A DNA stretch of 64,000 bases from the IMG/VR virus record IMGVR_UViG_3300008108_002889, positions 40,534 through 104,533 of that record. The stretch is one strand, 5' to 3'. The notes beneath the pieces were generated by a model. It was not told the DNA's origin, ran no database searches, and saw only the letters and a list, made by a program, of their open reading frames with translations. This document shows positions 17,347 to 24,462 of the stretch, in pieces; position 1 is the first letter of the stretch; each line of letters starts with the position of its first letter. The translations under genes and the position numbers were made by a program. The stretch comes from a virus.

Positions 17347-17375
17347 ATTATAACAGGACCCGAAGGTCCTGTCAA
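17347..17375 (-). promoter_or_regulatory. Exact sigma70 promoter of the VWA gene, with a hairpin in its spacer
   Basis: On the minus strand TTGACA (17375-17370), 17-base spacer, TATAAT (17352-17347). The spacer holds ACAGGACC-TTCG-GGTCCTGT, a perfect 8-bp stem that begins inside the -35 box and ends at the -10 box. Confidence 0.9.
17353..17372 (-). terminator. TTCG-tetraloop hairpin after the MoxR gene
   Basis: An 8-bp perfect stem (17353-17360 with 17365-17372) and a TTCG loop, 20 bases downstream of the MoxR stop. What follows is TATAATATATA, not a pure T run, so termination may be partial. It shares its bases with the VWA promoter. Confidence 0.6.
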
Positions 17376-17392
17376 ATGGTACCACAACCAAA

Positions 17393-18484
17393 TTAACGCT
17401 TTTCAGTAGCGGCAGCAATGAAGCGACCGTATTTGGCATGGAAGTCATCAAAGCATTTGATCTCATCTGGATCCAAAGGCAATTGATATTGAGTAAGTGC
17501 AAGTTTAGTACCCATAACAACCAATTCAGTTTCAAAGTTATTCATCATAAATTCGAAGAAGTAGTTAACTTGGTCATTCCAATCTTTGGCATTCTTATCT
17601 GCAGAATCTTTCAATTCGTAGCATAGGCTAACAGTCAAAGAGTACATGGCACTAATTTCTTTAGTGTCCATCTTCTTTACCTTGCCTTTTAAGATGTGAG
17701 TAGGATCAGGCAGCTTACTTGCAATCTTGCGGTGAGCCATGAACTTAACAGCAAGACCTTCACCAACTGCACCTGCTACCAAGTCAGTCAAAGTGCCTTC
17801 GTCTTCATCGTCATCAAACAACAGCTCGGATACAAAGGTCCATGAACGGGGAGTAGCAAAGGCACGTGAAGCAGCCTTTGGGTCAAAGTCGTAGAGGTCT
17901 TTCTTGCTGAAAGTAAGGAAGCCAACAACATCCTTGTGGATACGATTGTCAGTAGCCCACTGGAAGTAATCTTCCCAGTCTACTTTCATTTCCAAGTGAA
18001 CAAAGCGGTTAGCCAACGGAGCAGGCATACGATAAGTAACACCTTTGTCAGTTTCACGGTTACCTGCGGCAACGATGAGCACGTTGTCAGGCAAGCGGTA
18101 AGTACCAACACGACGATTCAACACTAACTGATAGGCCGCCGCCTGCACAGCAGGAGCCGCAGAGTTCATTTCGTCCATGAACAAAATGATCTTGTCATGT
18201 TTTGCTGCCAACTCTGCATCTGGCAATTCGATAGGAGGAGCCCATTCCATACGATTGGACTCAGAATTAAAATAGGGGATACCTTTAATGTCAGTGGGTT
18301 CCCAAAGACTCAAACGGATATCAATTACATGAGCGTCGAGTTCCTCGCCCATTTGTTTGACAATATCAGACTTGCCAATACCCGGGGGGCCCCAAAGGAA
18401 CAACGGACGATTGGCTTTAAAGGCACGACGCAGACTCTTTTTTGCGGCCTTTGGGCCAACGGTACGTGAACTAATCTCGCTCAT
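17393..18484 (-). CDS. MoxR-type AAA+ ATPase
   Basis: 363 residues. Walker A GPPGIGKS at about residues 32-39, Walker B IILFMDEMNSA near 100-110, then a MoxR-like ANRFVHLEM segment and a C-terminal lid. Members hydrolyse ATP to remodel partner proteins through a VWA adaptor, here the next gene. In phage T4-like genomes such ATPases have no fixed known role; action on host complexes or virion proteins is inferred. The start has AGGAG at good distance and a 5'-leader of about 48 bases from an exact-consensus promoter, with a small AGAAC/GTTCT hairpin at 18515-18529. Confidence 0.88.
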   Translation of the reverse strand: MSEISSRTVGPKAAKKSLRRAFKANRPLFLWGPPGIGKSDIVKQMGEELDAHVIDIRLSLWEPTDIKGIPYFNSESNRMEWAPPIELPDAELAAKHDKIILFMDEMNSAAPAVQAAAYQLVLNRRVGTYRLPDNVLIVAAGNRETDKGVTYRMPAPLANRFVHLEMKVDWEDYFQWATDNRIHKDVVGFLTFSKKDLYDFDPKAASRAFATPRSWTFVSELLFDDDEDEGTLTDLVAGAVGEGLAVKFMAHRKIASKLPDPTHILKGKVKKMDTKEISAMYSLTVSLCYELKDSADKNAKDWNDQVNYFFEFMMNNFETELVVMGTKLALTQYQLPLDPDEIKCFDDFHAKYGRFIAAATEKR

Positions 18485-18537
18485 AAAAACTCCTAGTTAG
18501 GTTAAAAACTTTATAGAACTAACTGTTCTATGTATCT

Positions 18538-18566
18538 ATTATACTGCCGTTGCATCTAGTTGTCAA
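18538..18566 (-). promoter_or_regulatory. Exact sigma70 promoter of the MoxR gene
   Basis: TTGACA (18566-18561), 17-base spacer, TATAAT (18543-18538) on the minus strand, in the gap after the upstream gene. Consensus strength suggests immediate-early transcription by unmodified host RNA polymerase. Confidence 0.92.
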
Positions 18567-18582
18567 CGCCTTTTTGGAGTTT

Positions 18583-18981
18583 TTAGTCAGTTTGGGCGAT
18601 ATCTTTTTGATTGTTTATAGCTTTGATTAGCCCGTATTTTCGAATGTCGTCCGAAAACATATATAGCTCAAATGCCTTTTTCTCGTTGAAAACGGTAAGA
18701 CTTTGATTGGTTAAAAAATAAGGACTGTCCAAAAACTGATCAAAAAATATTATAGTTTGAGGACTCAGTTCAATTTTTTCGTTAAATGGAATTTCGTATT
18801 CTTTTAGATTTAGTTCGCTCACTATGAATTCGTAGCCTTCTAAACTTAAACGTAACCCGCCACCCTCTTTGGTTCGTTTACTTTGCCACCATTTGTGAAG
18901 ATGCAGCCGTACATTTGCTTCGTCCGTACTACGACTCATCTCCTTAAGGAAAATTTTAGTAAATGTTTCTCTAGATATCAT
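18583..18981 (-). CDS. Conserved-type orphan, 132 aa
   Basis: An N-terminal part rich in charged helices (MSRSTDEANVRLHLHKWWQS, then KRTKEGGGLRLSLEGYEFIV) resembles small DNA- or protein-binding phage proteins, with a hydrophobic aromatic C-terminal half (FFDQFLDSPYFLTNQ). I recognise no family. The start overlaps the upstream stop by ATGA. It is the last gene before the promoter of the MoxR/VWA unit. Confidence 0.7.
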   Translation of the reverse strand: MISRETFTKIFLKEMSRSTDEANVRLHLHKWWQSKRTKEGGGLRLSLEGYEFIVSELNLKEYEIPFNEKIELSPQTIIFFDQFLDSPYFLTNQSLTVFNEKKAFELYMFSDDIRKYGLIKAINNQKDIAQTD

Positions 18982-19262
18982 TTAAGTATTTCACCAGCAG
19001 TCAGTTTGACCACTTGGAAATCGTCACTGTTAAACATTCTATTCAGCTTCTTGGCTAGATTAATAGCATGTCCAGGATTGGAGAAACTTACTTTTTTGTA
19101 TTTTGGTCCAGGATAGCTGGTGAGGCTATTAAAGCTTTTGAGATTAAATGGCTGATTTTTGTAAAACACAGCCCATATAGCTTCTGAATCTAATACTTGT
19201 TCTGTCTTATACGTTTTTTTATTTGTATATTCGAGCAAAACTTTTGGTTTTGGCCTACTCAT
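18978..19262 (-). CDS. Small basic orphan, 94 aa
   Basis: A basic N-terminus (MSRPKPKVLLEYTNKKTYKT), a central EAIWAVFYKNQPFNLKSFNS segment and a helix HAINLAKKLNRMF. High lysine content would suit nucleic-acid binding, but no motif proves it. It is the first gene behind a late-type octamer, and its ribosome binding site AAAAGGA lies in the loop of a 7-bp hairpin. Confidence 0.68.
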   Translation of the reverse strand: MSRPKPKVLLEYTNKKTYKTEQVLDSEAIWAVFYKNQPFNLKSFNSLTSYPGPKYKKVSFSNPGHAINLAKKLNRMFNSDDFQVVKLTAGEILK

Positions 19263-19265
19263 GTT

Positions 19266-19298
19266 ATATGCGTCCTTTTAACTACGCATATATTTATC
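19266..19298 (-). promoter_or_regulatory. Late promoter GATAAATA overlapping a hairpin around the ribosome binding site
   Basis: GATAAATA at 19298-19291 on the minus strand. ATATGCG (19291-19285) pairs with CGCATAT (19272-19266); the loop holds AAAAGGA. A late transcript starting about 6 bases after the octamer would lack most of the left arm. Confidence 0.5.
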
Positions 19299-19307
19299 CG
19301 TTTTTAG

Positions 19308-19541
19308 TTATAGACCGCCACCGTCTAGCTTAATTACAATTTCCTCGGATTGAGCAGCCTGCATTTTATTCAGTAATCCGTCGTAATTTTCTAGTAGTTT
19401 AGCACTTACTTCTGCCAGACAAAGTGCCAATAGTTTAGCATTTTTAATATCTAGCTTTATTTCACGTTGCTGTCCTAGTTCAGCGGCCTTTACCTGCTGT
19501 ATAAACTGCTGAATAGGAATAGTATTAATCGGATCTGGCAT
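19308..19541 (-). CDS. Small orphan, 77 aa
   Basis: A mostly helical protein: an N-terminal NTIPIQQFIQQVKAAELGQQ segment, then LDIKNAKLLALCLAEVSAKL, suggesting a short coiled coil, and a glycine-rich end. It overlaps the upstream gene by 17 bases. No family recognised; it may be a small assembly or adaptor protein. Confidence 0.65.
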   Translation of the reverse strand: MPDPINTIPIQQFIQQVKAAELGQQREIKLDIKNAKLLALCLAEVSAKLLENYDGLLNKMQAAQSEEIVIKLDGGGL

Positions 19542-20004
19542 TTGATAGCACCTGTTTCATTTCTAATTCTGTTTTAAACGGACCTTTGTTTTCGTAACGT
19601 TCAATAGTAATTAGCTTTGGACAGAAGCTCTTAACCCAGCCTTTATCAAATCTAATTACATAGTATCCTGCACAGTAAAGACTTTTACTATCCGGACTCT
19701 TTGTAAACAACGGTAACTTCTTTTGAACATTAAACATTGGATTGTAAGGATGGCAGCTAGTCGGATAACTGTAAACATCTCTTACTACCTCGTTACTCAT
19801 GGTAGTTTTAATCTTTGCTTGAAAAAAATCCTTACCAAATGCTTTGATAATTTCTTCCTTTTTACCAAAGAAACTTGAACCATCTTTGCTACTCAAAACA
19901 AATCTATTATTTTCTTTTTTAGATAGCGTACCGATCTTTTCACCGTTTTGTTCAACGATCCAAAATTTTCCATCTACAATAGGTTTAGCTTGAAATTCTG
20001 TCAT
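19525..20004 (-). CDS. Orphan, 159 aa
   Basis: The start at MTEFQAKPIVDGKFWIVEQN is chosen because AAGGA lies 8 bases before it; an ATG 13 codons earlier lies inside the FEN gene without such a site. The sequence reads as a beta-rich domain (EKIGTLSKKENNRFVLSSKD) with a C-terminal GYYVIRFDKGWVKSFCPKL segment. No catalytic motif recognised. Its close coupling to the FEN nuclease suggests a replication or repair context by position only. Confidence 0.68.
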   Translation of the reverse strand: MTEFQAKPIVDGKFWIVEQNGEKIGTLSKKENNRFVLSSKDGSSFFGKKEEIIKAFGKDFFQAKIKTTMSNEVVRDVYSYPTSCHPYNPMFNVQKKLPLFTKSPDSKSLYCAGYYVIRFDKGWVKSFCPKLITIERYENKGPFKTELEMKQVLSNARSD

Positions 20005-20008
20005 TGTG

Positions 20009-20974
20009 TTATTCCTTGTATTTTGCCTGTAGGGGTTCTGCATATTGCTGAATACTATCCATCATTCTTTTCATATCATATAGCTGACAGAACTTAAGAA
20101 GACGTATGCCTACTTGATCAACGGTTTTAGTTTTACTATTTTCAGTAATAGTCTCTTTAATAATAGATTTAATATGATCCGGTTGATGCTTTAAATCAAT
20201 TAGTCGACGATTGCGTTCATAGTCGTCGAGCACACGGTGTTCTTCACCTTCGTGGTCGACCCAACGTTGCAACATCATGTTGTTCCACGCGAAGCCTTTA
20301 TTGGTTCTATCGTTAAATGCTTCTTGTAATTTATTTTTACGTACTTTAGGGTATGCTGAAAAGACGTTATCACTGCTATCGCCTCGCATACATTTTTCAA
20401 ATAAGATCCATTCTGGATTAGGAATGTCTTTAGGCTCTTTAGTTTTTGTATCAACTACTAGTTTGCCTTTCTTATCAAATATGCCTTCAATAGTAGTAAG
20501 TGTCTCTGCTACACCGTTGTACTGCTTAACATTAGGTGCGATCAGCTGATGAAAGTCGCTGTCTGTTGAGATAATCACATGATCATCATTGGGATGATCG
20601 GCAATCCAACCAGCAATAAGATCATCTGCTTCTAACACTGAATTTTGAAGTACAGTAGAGTTAGTCTTATTGATAACAAAATCTTTGAACGCATCAAACG
20701 TTTCCCAGAATAATTTATCTTCTTCTTGTTCCTTAACCGTCATTGCCGCACGAGTTTCTGCTCGATTAGCTTTGTAAGGCTTGTAGTAGTCTTTGCGCCA
20801 CGACCGACCTTCAAGACAGAACACAACATGACTACCATTAAAGTCTTGCCAAGCTTTCTTAATACTGTTGAATGTAATATGTAAGGCCATGCCTAACTTA
20901 ATGTCAGCATCACCACGAATAACGTGACGAGCACGAAAGAATGTATTAGCTGTGTCTACTAAAATATATGTCAT
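20009..20974 (-). CDS. FEN-family 5'-3' exonuclease / RNase H (T4 Rnh-like)
   Basis: 321 residues, close to T4 RNase H (305). Acidic metal-binding motifs run in order: ILVDTANTFFRAR at the N-terminus, VLEADDLIAGW near 110, STDSDFHQL near 137 and CMRGDSSDNV near 198. An arched-helix region WRKDYYKPYKANRAE lies between. The enzyme removes RNA primers and 5' flaps on the lagging strand, working with the polymerase and clamp encoded about 13 kb away. The start shares ATGA with the upstream stop. Confidence 0.9.
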   Translation of the reverse strand: MTYILVDTANTFFRARHVIRGDADIKLGMALHITFNSIKKAWQDFNGSHVVFCLEGRSWRKDYYKPYKANRAETRAAMTVKEQEEDKLFWETFDAFKDFVINKTNSTVLQNSVLEADDLIAGWIADHPNDDHVIISTDSDFHQLIAPNVKQYNGVAETLTTIEGIFDKKGKLVVDTKTKEPKDIPNPEWILFEKCMRGDSSDNVFSAYPKVRKNKLQEAFNDRTNKGFAWNNMMLQRWVDHEGEEHRVLDDYERNRRLIDLKHQPDHIKSIIKETITENSKTKTVDQVGIRLLKFCQLYDMKRMMDSIQQYAEPLQAKYKE

Positions 20975-21420
20975 GAAACCTCTGATTTGCCTTTTGAAAT
21001 TGGAATAACATTTATAAATCCTGCGCCACGAGTAGTGTCTTGACCTTCCTCACCTAAAATGTTTCTAGCCAAATCTCTAAACCAACGATCTACAATTTCT
21101 TCATCCGGATCACCGTCAAAGCCGTATCCAGCCTGTTTCAATTGTAACACAAACTCTGCATTCCAGTCAAGCTCAAAAAAGCCGTTGCGAATATTGTCTT
21201 TGTTTACATGGGTGTCTAACACCGCCACCCAAGGTTCGCCTTTGGCAGTAGCACGTTCTTTAGGTGTAAGTTTAGCCAGTTCTTCTTCTTTAAGAGCTTT
21301 CTGAAGCGATGCTTCTACTTCTTGTTTAGATTTTTCTGCCTCTTCAAGTTTTTGACGAGCAACGACAACAGCTTCTTCTAATTGGTCAAGACCAAATATT
21401 TTTCTTAATAAGTTTTTCAT
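20971..21420 (-). CDS. Orphan with N-terminal coiled coil
   Basis: Starts at ATG within the QueE stop (TAATG), GGGGGA upstream. Residues 1-65 form a charged coiled coil (LEEAVVVARQKLEEAEKSKQ). Residues 70-149 look globular (GEPWVAVLDTHVNKDNIRNG, FELDWNAEFVLQLKQAGYGF, EIVDRWFRDLARNILGEE). A similar DWNxxFV arrangement occurs in other phage orphans, but I know no function. It lies between QueE and the FEN nuclease, so may be expressed early to middle. Confidence 0.7.
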   Translation of the reverse strand: MKNLLRKIFGLDQLEEAVVVARQKLEEAEKSKQEVEASLQKALKEEELAKLTPKERATAKGEPWVAVLDTHVNKDNIRNGFFELDWNAEFVLQLKQAGYGFDGDPDEEIVDRWFRDLARNILGEEGQDTTRGAGFINVIPISKGKSEVS

Positions 21421-22292
21421 TATTTCCCCCATCCGTTACCCCATAAGTCAACGTGTAAACGTGGACTATAGTAGTAACCTCTTTTTAATGCTTCATCTGC
21501 AATGTGTATTCTATTGTTGTCATAAACACTGACAACTCCGCCTACTGGCATAAGATACACAGGCCCTCTAAATCCTGCACGTCTATAAACCCCAACTGCA
21601 CGATCTACTTCTTCTAAATCTTCTAGTGTAGACACTACAAATTTAAGATACACAAAACCCACTTCCTGATAGTCAATAATTACTTCAGGCTTAATAGTAT
21701 CATTCCAGTCTTCACCACTGGCACTTAATTTTGGACTTACACTAAAGGTAACTTCTCTACCTGTATGCTCATTCCAATTCCATGCAATGAATACCTTTAA
21801 CTGCTCATAGAGCTTTTGAGTGCCATTAGTTTCAAAAGTTACATTCCATAGATCCTGCATAAGAGGATTCTTTAATAATGGAGTATATAACTGTTGCCAT
21901 CCTAGCAACGGCTCTCCGCCAGTGATAACTAAATGAACATCATTACCGTTGTCCTGTGTCCAGCGTTTGTTAGGTGTAAGATCTAACATTTTGCCTATAC
22001 ATTCATCTAATGAATAGTAAGGACTTAAATCCTTAAATGCTGGATGCCAGCTGGCATAGCTGTCACAGCCTGTAGTTACCAACGGCAGCTCTTCAAAAGT
22101 TTTCCATTTGTTAAAAGAAATCTGTTGCTCTGCTACAGCATCTGCTTCAGTAGTTAACTGGCCTTTAGGCATGCCAAATCCAGCACACTTAAAGTTACAT
22201 CCAAATGTACGCAAGAAAACAGAAGGGACACCTACAAAGCGTCCTTCTCCTTGCGCCGAATAAAACATTTCACTTACTTTGATCTTTTCCAT
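21420..22292 (-). CDS. queE: QueE-like 7-carboxy-7-deazaguanine synthase with a spread cysteine motif
   Basis: 290 residues, longer than typical QueE (~210-240). The N-terminus MFYSAQGEGRFVGVPSVFLR is the QueE substrate-binding start. The cluster cysteines read GCNFKC, then 39 residues, then TTGCDSYAS, giving CX3CX39C instead of CX3CX2C. GGEPLLGWQ follows as the GGEP SAM motif near 128. QueE ring-contracts carboxy-tetrahydropterin to 7-carboxy-7-deazaguanine. FolE lies 2.2 kb upstream; QueD-like and DpdA-like genes are further upstream in the same strand, so the product is probably for DNA. The ferredoxin at 54.5 kb could supply electrons. Confidence 0.87.
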   Translation of the reverse strand: MEKIKVSEMFYSAQGEGRFVGVPSVFLRTFGCNFKCAGFGMPKGQLTTEADAVAEQQISFNKWKTFEELPLVTTGCDSYASWHPAFKDLSPYYSLDECIGKMLDLTPNKRWTQDNGNDVHLVITGGEPLLGWQQLYTPLLKNPLMQDLWNVTFETNGTQKLYEQLKVFIAWNWNEHTGREVTFSVSPKLSASGEDWNDTIKPEVIIDYQEVGFVYLKFVVSTLEDLEEVDRAVGVYRRAGFRGPVYLMPVGGVVSVYDNNRIHIADEALKRGYYYSPRLHVDLWGNGWGK

Positions 22293-22620
22293 GTTTGTTC
22301 CTCAATTCTTCTACGTCCTTTACTGCTAATTGTAACACATTTGCATAGTTAAGAGCAACCTGTTTACGCATAATAATACAAGTTTCGAGCTCAGTATATC
22401 CTTTGGTTAATAGATTCCAAATGTGCCGCCATCGAGATTTGGACCAAAAGTTTGTTCTAGTTTTTGTGTAAATGGTTACATTAACACCTGTGTCTTCTGC
22501 TTCAATGTCAATTGTATGTGTACAGTCGTCGTTGGCACACTCACATACTGCTTTATACATCTTTGATGTGCCCCAGTCGGTGACCAGTAGCACACCCTGT
22601 GCTGGGGTCTGTGGATTCAT
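22270..22620 (-). CDS. Orphan with Cys/His cluster, 116 aa
   Basis: The N-terminal part contains CECANDDCTH, a possible zinc site, then a beta-rich IDIEAEDTGVNVTIYTKTRT. The second half is a basic, Trp-containing helical region (FWSKSRWRHIWNLLTKGYTE). Overlaps QueE by 23 bases. Function unknown; position suggests co-expression with QueE. It could be a small nucleic-acid-binding or regulatory protein, but no known family was recognised. Confidence 0.68.
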   Translation of the reverse strand: MNPQTPAQGVLLVTDWGTSKMYKAVCECANDDCTHTIDIEAEDTGVNVTIYTKTRTNFWSKSRWRHIWNLLTKGYTELETCIIMRKQVALNYANVLQLAVKDVEELRNKHGKDQSK

Positions 22621-22907
22621 AATTTTAATTGTTCCATTGTTGCAATTTTACTAATTCTATCACCAAAGTCTTGATCGTTAGTAATAATGTAAGTAGTAGA
22701 ATCATTGCGATCACTCCTGCGATCATAACGTCTAAACTCTACAACTTTCCCGCCTACAGCACTAAACACCTTAAAGTGTAAGATAGGGTCGTCACAGACT
22801 ACGTCACATTCGTCTCTACCGATTAATCGAGGAACTTTAGATTGAACTTCTACATAATCTTGACCTTGATGTGCCCACTTGGCTATCAATCTTTTAAACC
22901 ATTTCAT
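22617..22907 (-). CDS. Small orphan, 96 aa
   Basis: A basic amphipathic N-terminus (MKWFKRLIAKWAHQGQDYVE) is followed by an all-beta middle with two DRxD segments (IGRDECDVVCDD, then YDRRSDRNDSTTYIITNDQD). The N-terminal helix could attach to a membrane or DNA. No family recognised. It is linked by 4-base overlaps to both neighbours, so it belongs to the QueE-HIT operon. Confidence 0.66.
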   Translation of the reverse strand: MKWFKRLIAKWAHQGQDYVEVQSKVPRLIGRDECDVVCDDPILHFKVFSAVGGKVVEFRRYDRRSDRNDSTTYIITNDQDFGDRISKIATMEQLKL

Positions 22908-23143
22908 GCTAACCTTTCACTTAATAATATACGACATAAATTGGCATCTTTTTTTGTTTTAAAAGTAAATGTCATATAGTCTGGATAAGGTTTGTAATAA
23001 AACCTTCCACCGGGCAATCCAAATACTTCTAGTACACTGGCACACGTTTCATTCCACCAATGACTGTTTTGATTGTGCCACTTGACAGTAATTACTTGAT
23101 CACTAGGTATATCATTTTGATACCACTCTGGTTTAGTAGGCAT
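22904..23143 (-). CDS. Small orphan, start at MPTKPEW preferred
   Basis: The conserved-looking protein begins MPTKPEWYQNDIPSDQ and has paired aromatic residues (TVKWHNQNSHWWNE) and a YYKPYPDYMTFTFKT strand. An ATG at 23194 is also possible: it has AGGAGG at 8 bases, but the extra 17 residues are lysine-rich and overlap the HIT gene. Function unknown; the sequence suggests a small alpha/beta domain. Confidence 0.6.
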   Translation of the reverse strand: MPTKPEWYQNDIPSDQVITVKWHNQNSHWWNETCASVLEVFGLPGGRFYYKPYPDYMTFTFKTKKDANLCRILLSERLA

Positions 23144-23153
23144 ATCTATTTTT

Positions 23154-23552
23154 TTATGTTTCTTTTTTGTAGTTACCACGTTCTGGAATAACATGTCTTA
23201 CGCCTCCTCTAGGATCTTCCATATCGCCATTGCGTCTAGGAATCATATGTACATGAGGCCACATAACTGTTTGACCACTTGCTTCACCGTAGTTAATACC
23301 TACATTAAAACCGTCCCACTCGCCTAGTTCAACACCTCTACGACCTTCGCGTAGTGCATCATCCATAGCCTGCATTACAATAGTCACTGTATTGTATTTG
23401 GGGACAAACAATAGATGTCCTTCTGTTACAGGATATTTGTCTCTGTACACAGCAATATGGAAGTCTTCTCGGACAATATCATCCCAAGGTGCTTCGCTGT
23501 CGTCTTTATCGTCAGGACCGTCAAAAAATTTATCTGTCATTTTTTTATTCAC
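23154..23552 (-). CDS. HIT-family nucleotide-binding protein with altered triad
   Basis: 132 residues. The triad region reads QTVMWPHVHMIPRR near residue 103, compared with the usual QTVxHxHxHxIPR. The middle and last histidines are kept and the first is a Trp-Pro. The middle histidine is the nucleophile in HIT hydrolases, so some activity is possible. HIT proteins split nucleoside phosphoramidates or dinucleoside polyphosphates. A conserved DPRGGVRHVIP tail follows. It sits between FolE and QueE and may handle a nucleotide by-product, but that is inference. Confidence 0.82.
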   Translation of the reverse strand: MNKKMTDKFFDGPDDKDDSEAPWDDIVREDFHIAVYRDKYPVTEGHLLFVPKYNTVTIVMQAMDDALREGRRGVELGEWDGFNVGINYGEASGQTVMWPHVHMIPRRNGDMEDPRGGVRHVIPERGNYKKET

Positions 23553-23767
23553 TTACATGTTTCTAAAAAATCATCTAACTTTTTAGCGGCTTCATCAAAT
23601 TCTACAGCCCATACTTTAGCATAGATAGTATCGTCTTCAATTCGCATATCAAATGGTACGACTCCGTTAAATCTAAAATTATCCGGTACATTGGTGCAAA
23701 TAGTAAACTCTTGCAAGTTCTTTGCACGACTGATAAACTGATCCATTATATCTTTAGCAGTATTCAT
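23549..23767 (-). CDS. Small orphan, 72 aa
   Basis: A compact alpha/beta sequence with MDQFISRAKNLQEFTICTNV at the start and AVEFDEAAKKLDDFLETC at the end. No motif recognised. Flanked by 4-base and 1-base overlaps, so it is translated with its neighbours in the FolE-QueE operon. Confidence 0.66.
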   Translation of the reverse strand: MNTAKDIMDQFISRAKNLQEFTICTNVPDNFRFNGVVPFDMRIEDDTIYAKVWAVEFDEAAKKLDDFLETCK

Positions 23768-24276
23768 TATTCTTCCTCAGGTTTTGGAAATGCTGGACTA
23801 AATGGCCATGATGTACTTGGATTTGGTCTAGGTTTTAATTTAACATTTTCTTCAATAACTTCGCCTGTTAGCTCATCACATAAACTAACTTGGTACGGTG
23901 CAATAATATGAACAGCACAGTCTTCTTCTTGCCAATCGTGTTCACCATCGTAGAGCCAACCGGCACCACCTTCATAGTAAAGTTCTTTGAGTTCTTGTTG
24001 TTCTAATTCTTTAATATCGTCGCTGAATTCCCATTCAACACTGATGCTGTCGTCAAACTCACAGCCCCAACCTACATCTGGTTTGGCATAGGCAACATTG
24101 TCACCATCCCAGGGAAGATTACAGTCAAGATCCGCTTCAATAAAGCCCTGACCCCAACGATAAGTTTCGTCAATGTTAAACCAACTTACTGTACCATCTG
24201 GGTTCTCACGAAACATTTCTACATGATAGACAATGCTTTTCTTTTCAAGTGGTTTAATTAAATAAACTTGACTCAT
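23767..24276 (-). CDS. Acidic orphan, 169 aa
   Basis: Very acidic and aromatic, with repeated Asp/Glu/Trp segments (PWDGDNVAYAKPDVGWGCEF, EEDCAVHIIAPYQVSLCDEL) and a proline-rich C-terminus. High negative charge recalls phage DNA-mimic inhibitors, but nothing here proves that role. It has no recognised domain. Its ATG follows directly after the stop of the small membrane gene upstream. Confidence 0.66.
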   Translation of the reverse strand: MSQVYLIKPLEKKSIVYHVEMFRENPDGTVSWFNIDETYRWGQGFIEADLDCNLPWDGDNVAYAKPDVGWGCEFDDSISVEWEFSDDIKELEQQELKELYYEGGAGWLYDGEHDWQEEDCAVHIIAPYQVSLCDELTGEVIEENVKLKPRPNPSTSWPFSPAFPKPEEE

Positions 24277-24453
24277 TTAAATTCCCCGGTAAGCATCAAA
24301 AATAAGAGCACCGCCAATTGTAAATCCTACTATAGCAAGTCCATAGTTACCGCTTACTAATGCACTGATTCCAGACAGTATGTTTAGCCCACCAATTGTA
24401 AGGCTAATTTCTTTTCTGTTACGTCCAACCCATATAAAAAATTTATCCATCAT
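24277..24453 (-). CDS. Small two-helix membrane protein, 58 aa
   Basis: AAGGAG precedes ATGATG. The product begins MMDKFFIWVGRNRKEISLTI and has two hydrophobic segments (about residues 16-34 and 39-54) separated by SGNYG, then DAYRGI and stop. It fills the gap between FolE and the acidic orphan, with tight spacing on both sides. The cytoplasmic basic N-terminus suggests an inner-membrane protein with both ends inside. Function unknown. Confidence 0.72.
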   Translation of the reverse strand: MMDKFFIWVGRNRKEISLTIGGLNILSGISALVSGNYGLAIVGFTIGGALIFDAYRGI

Positions 24454-24462
24454 ATTATCTCC

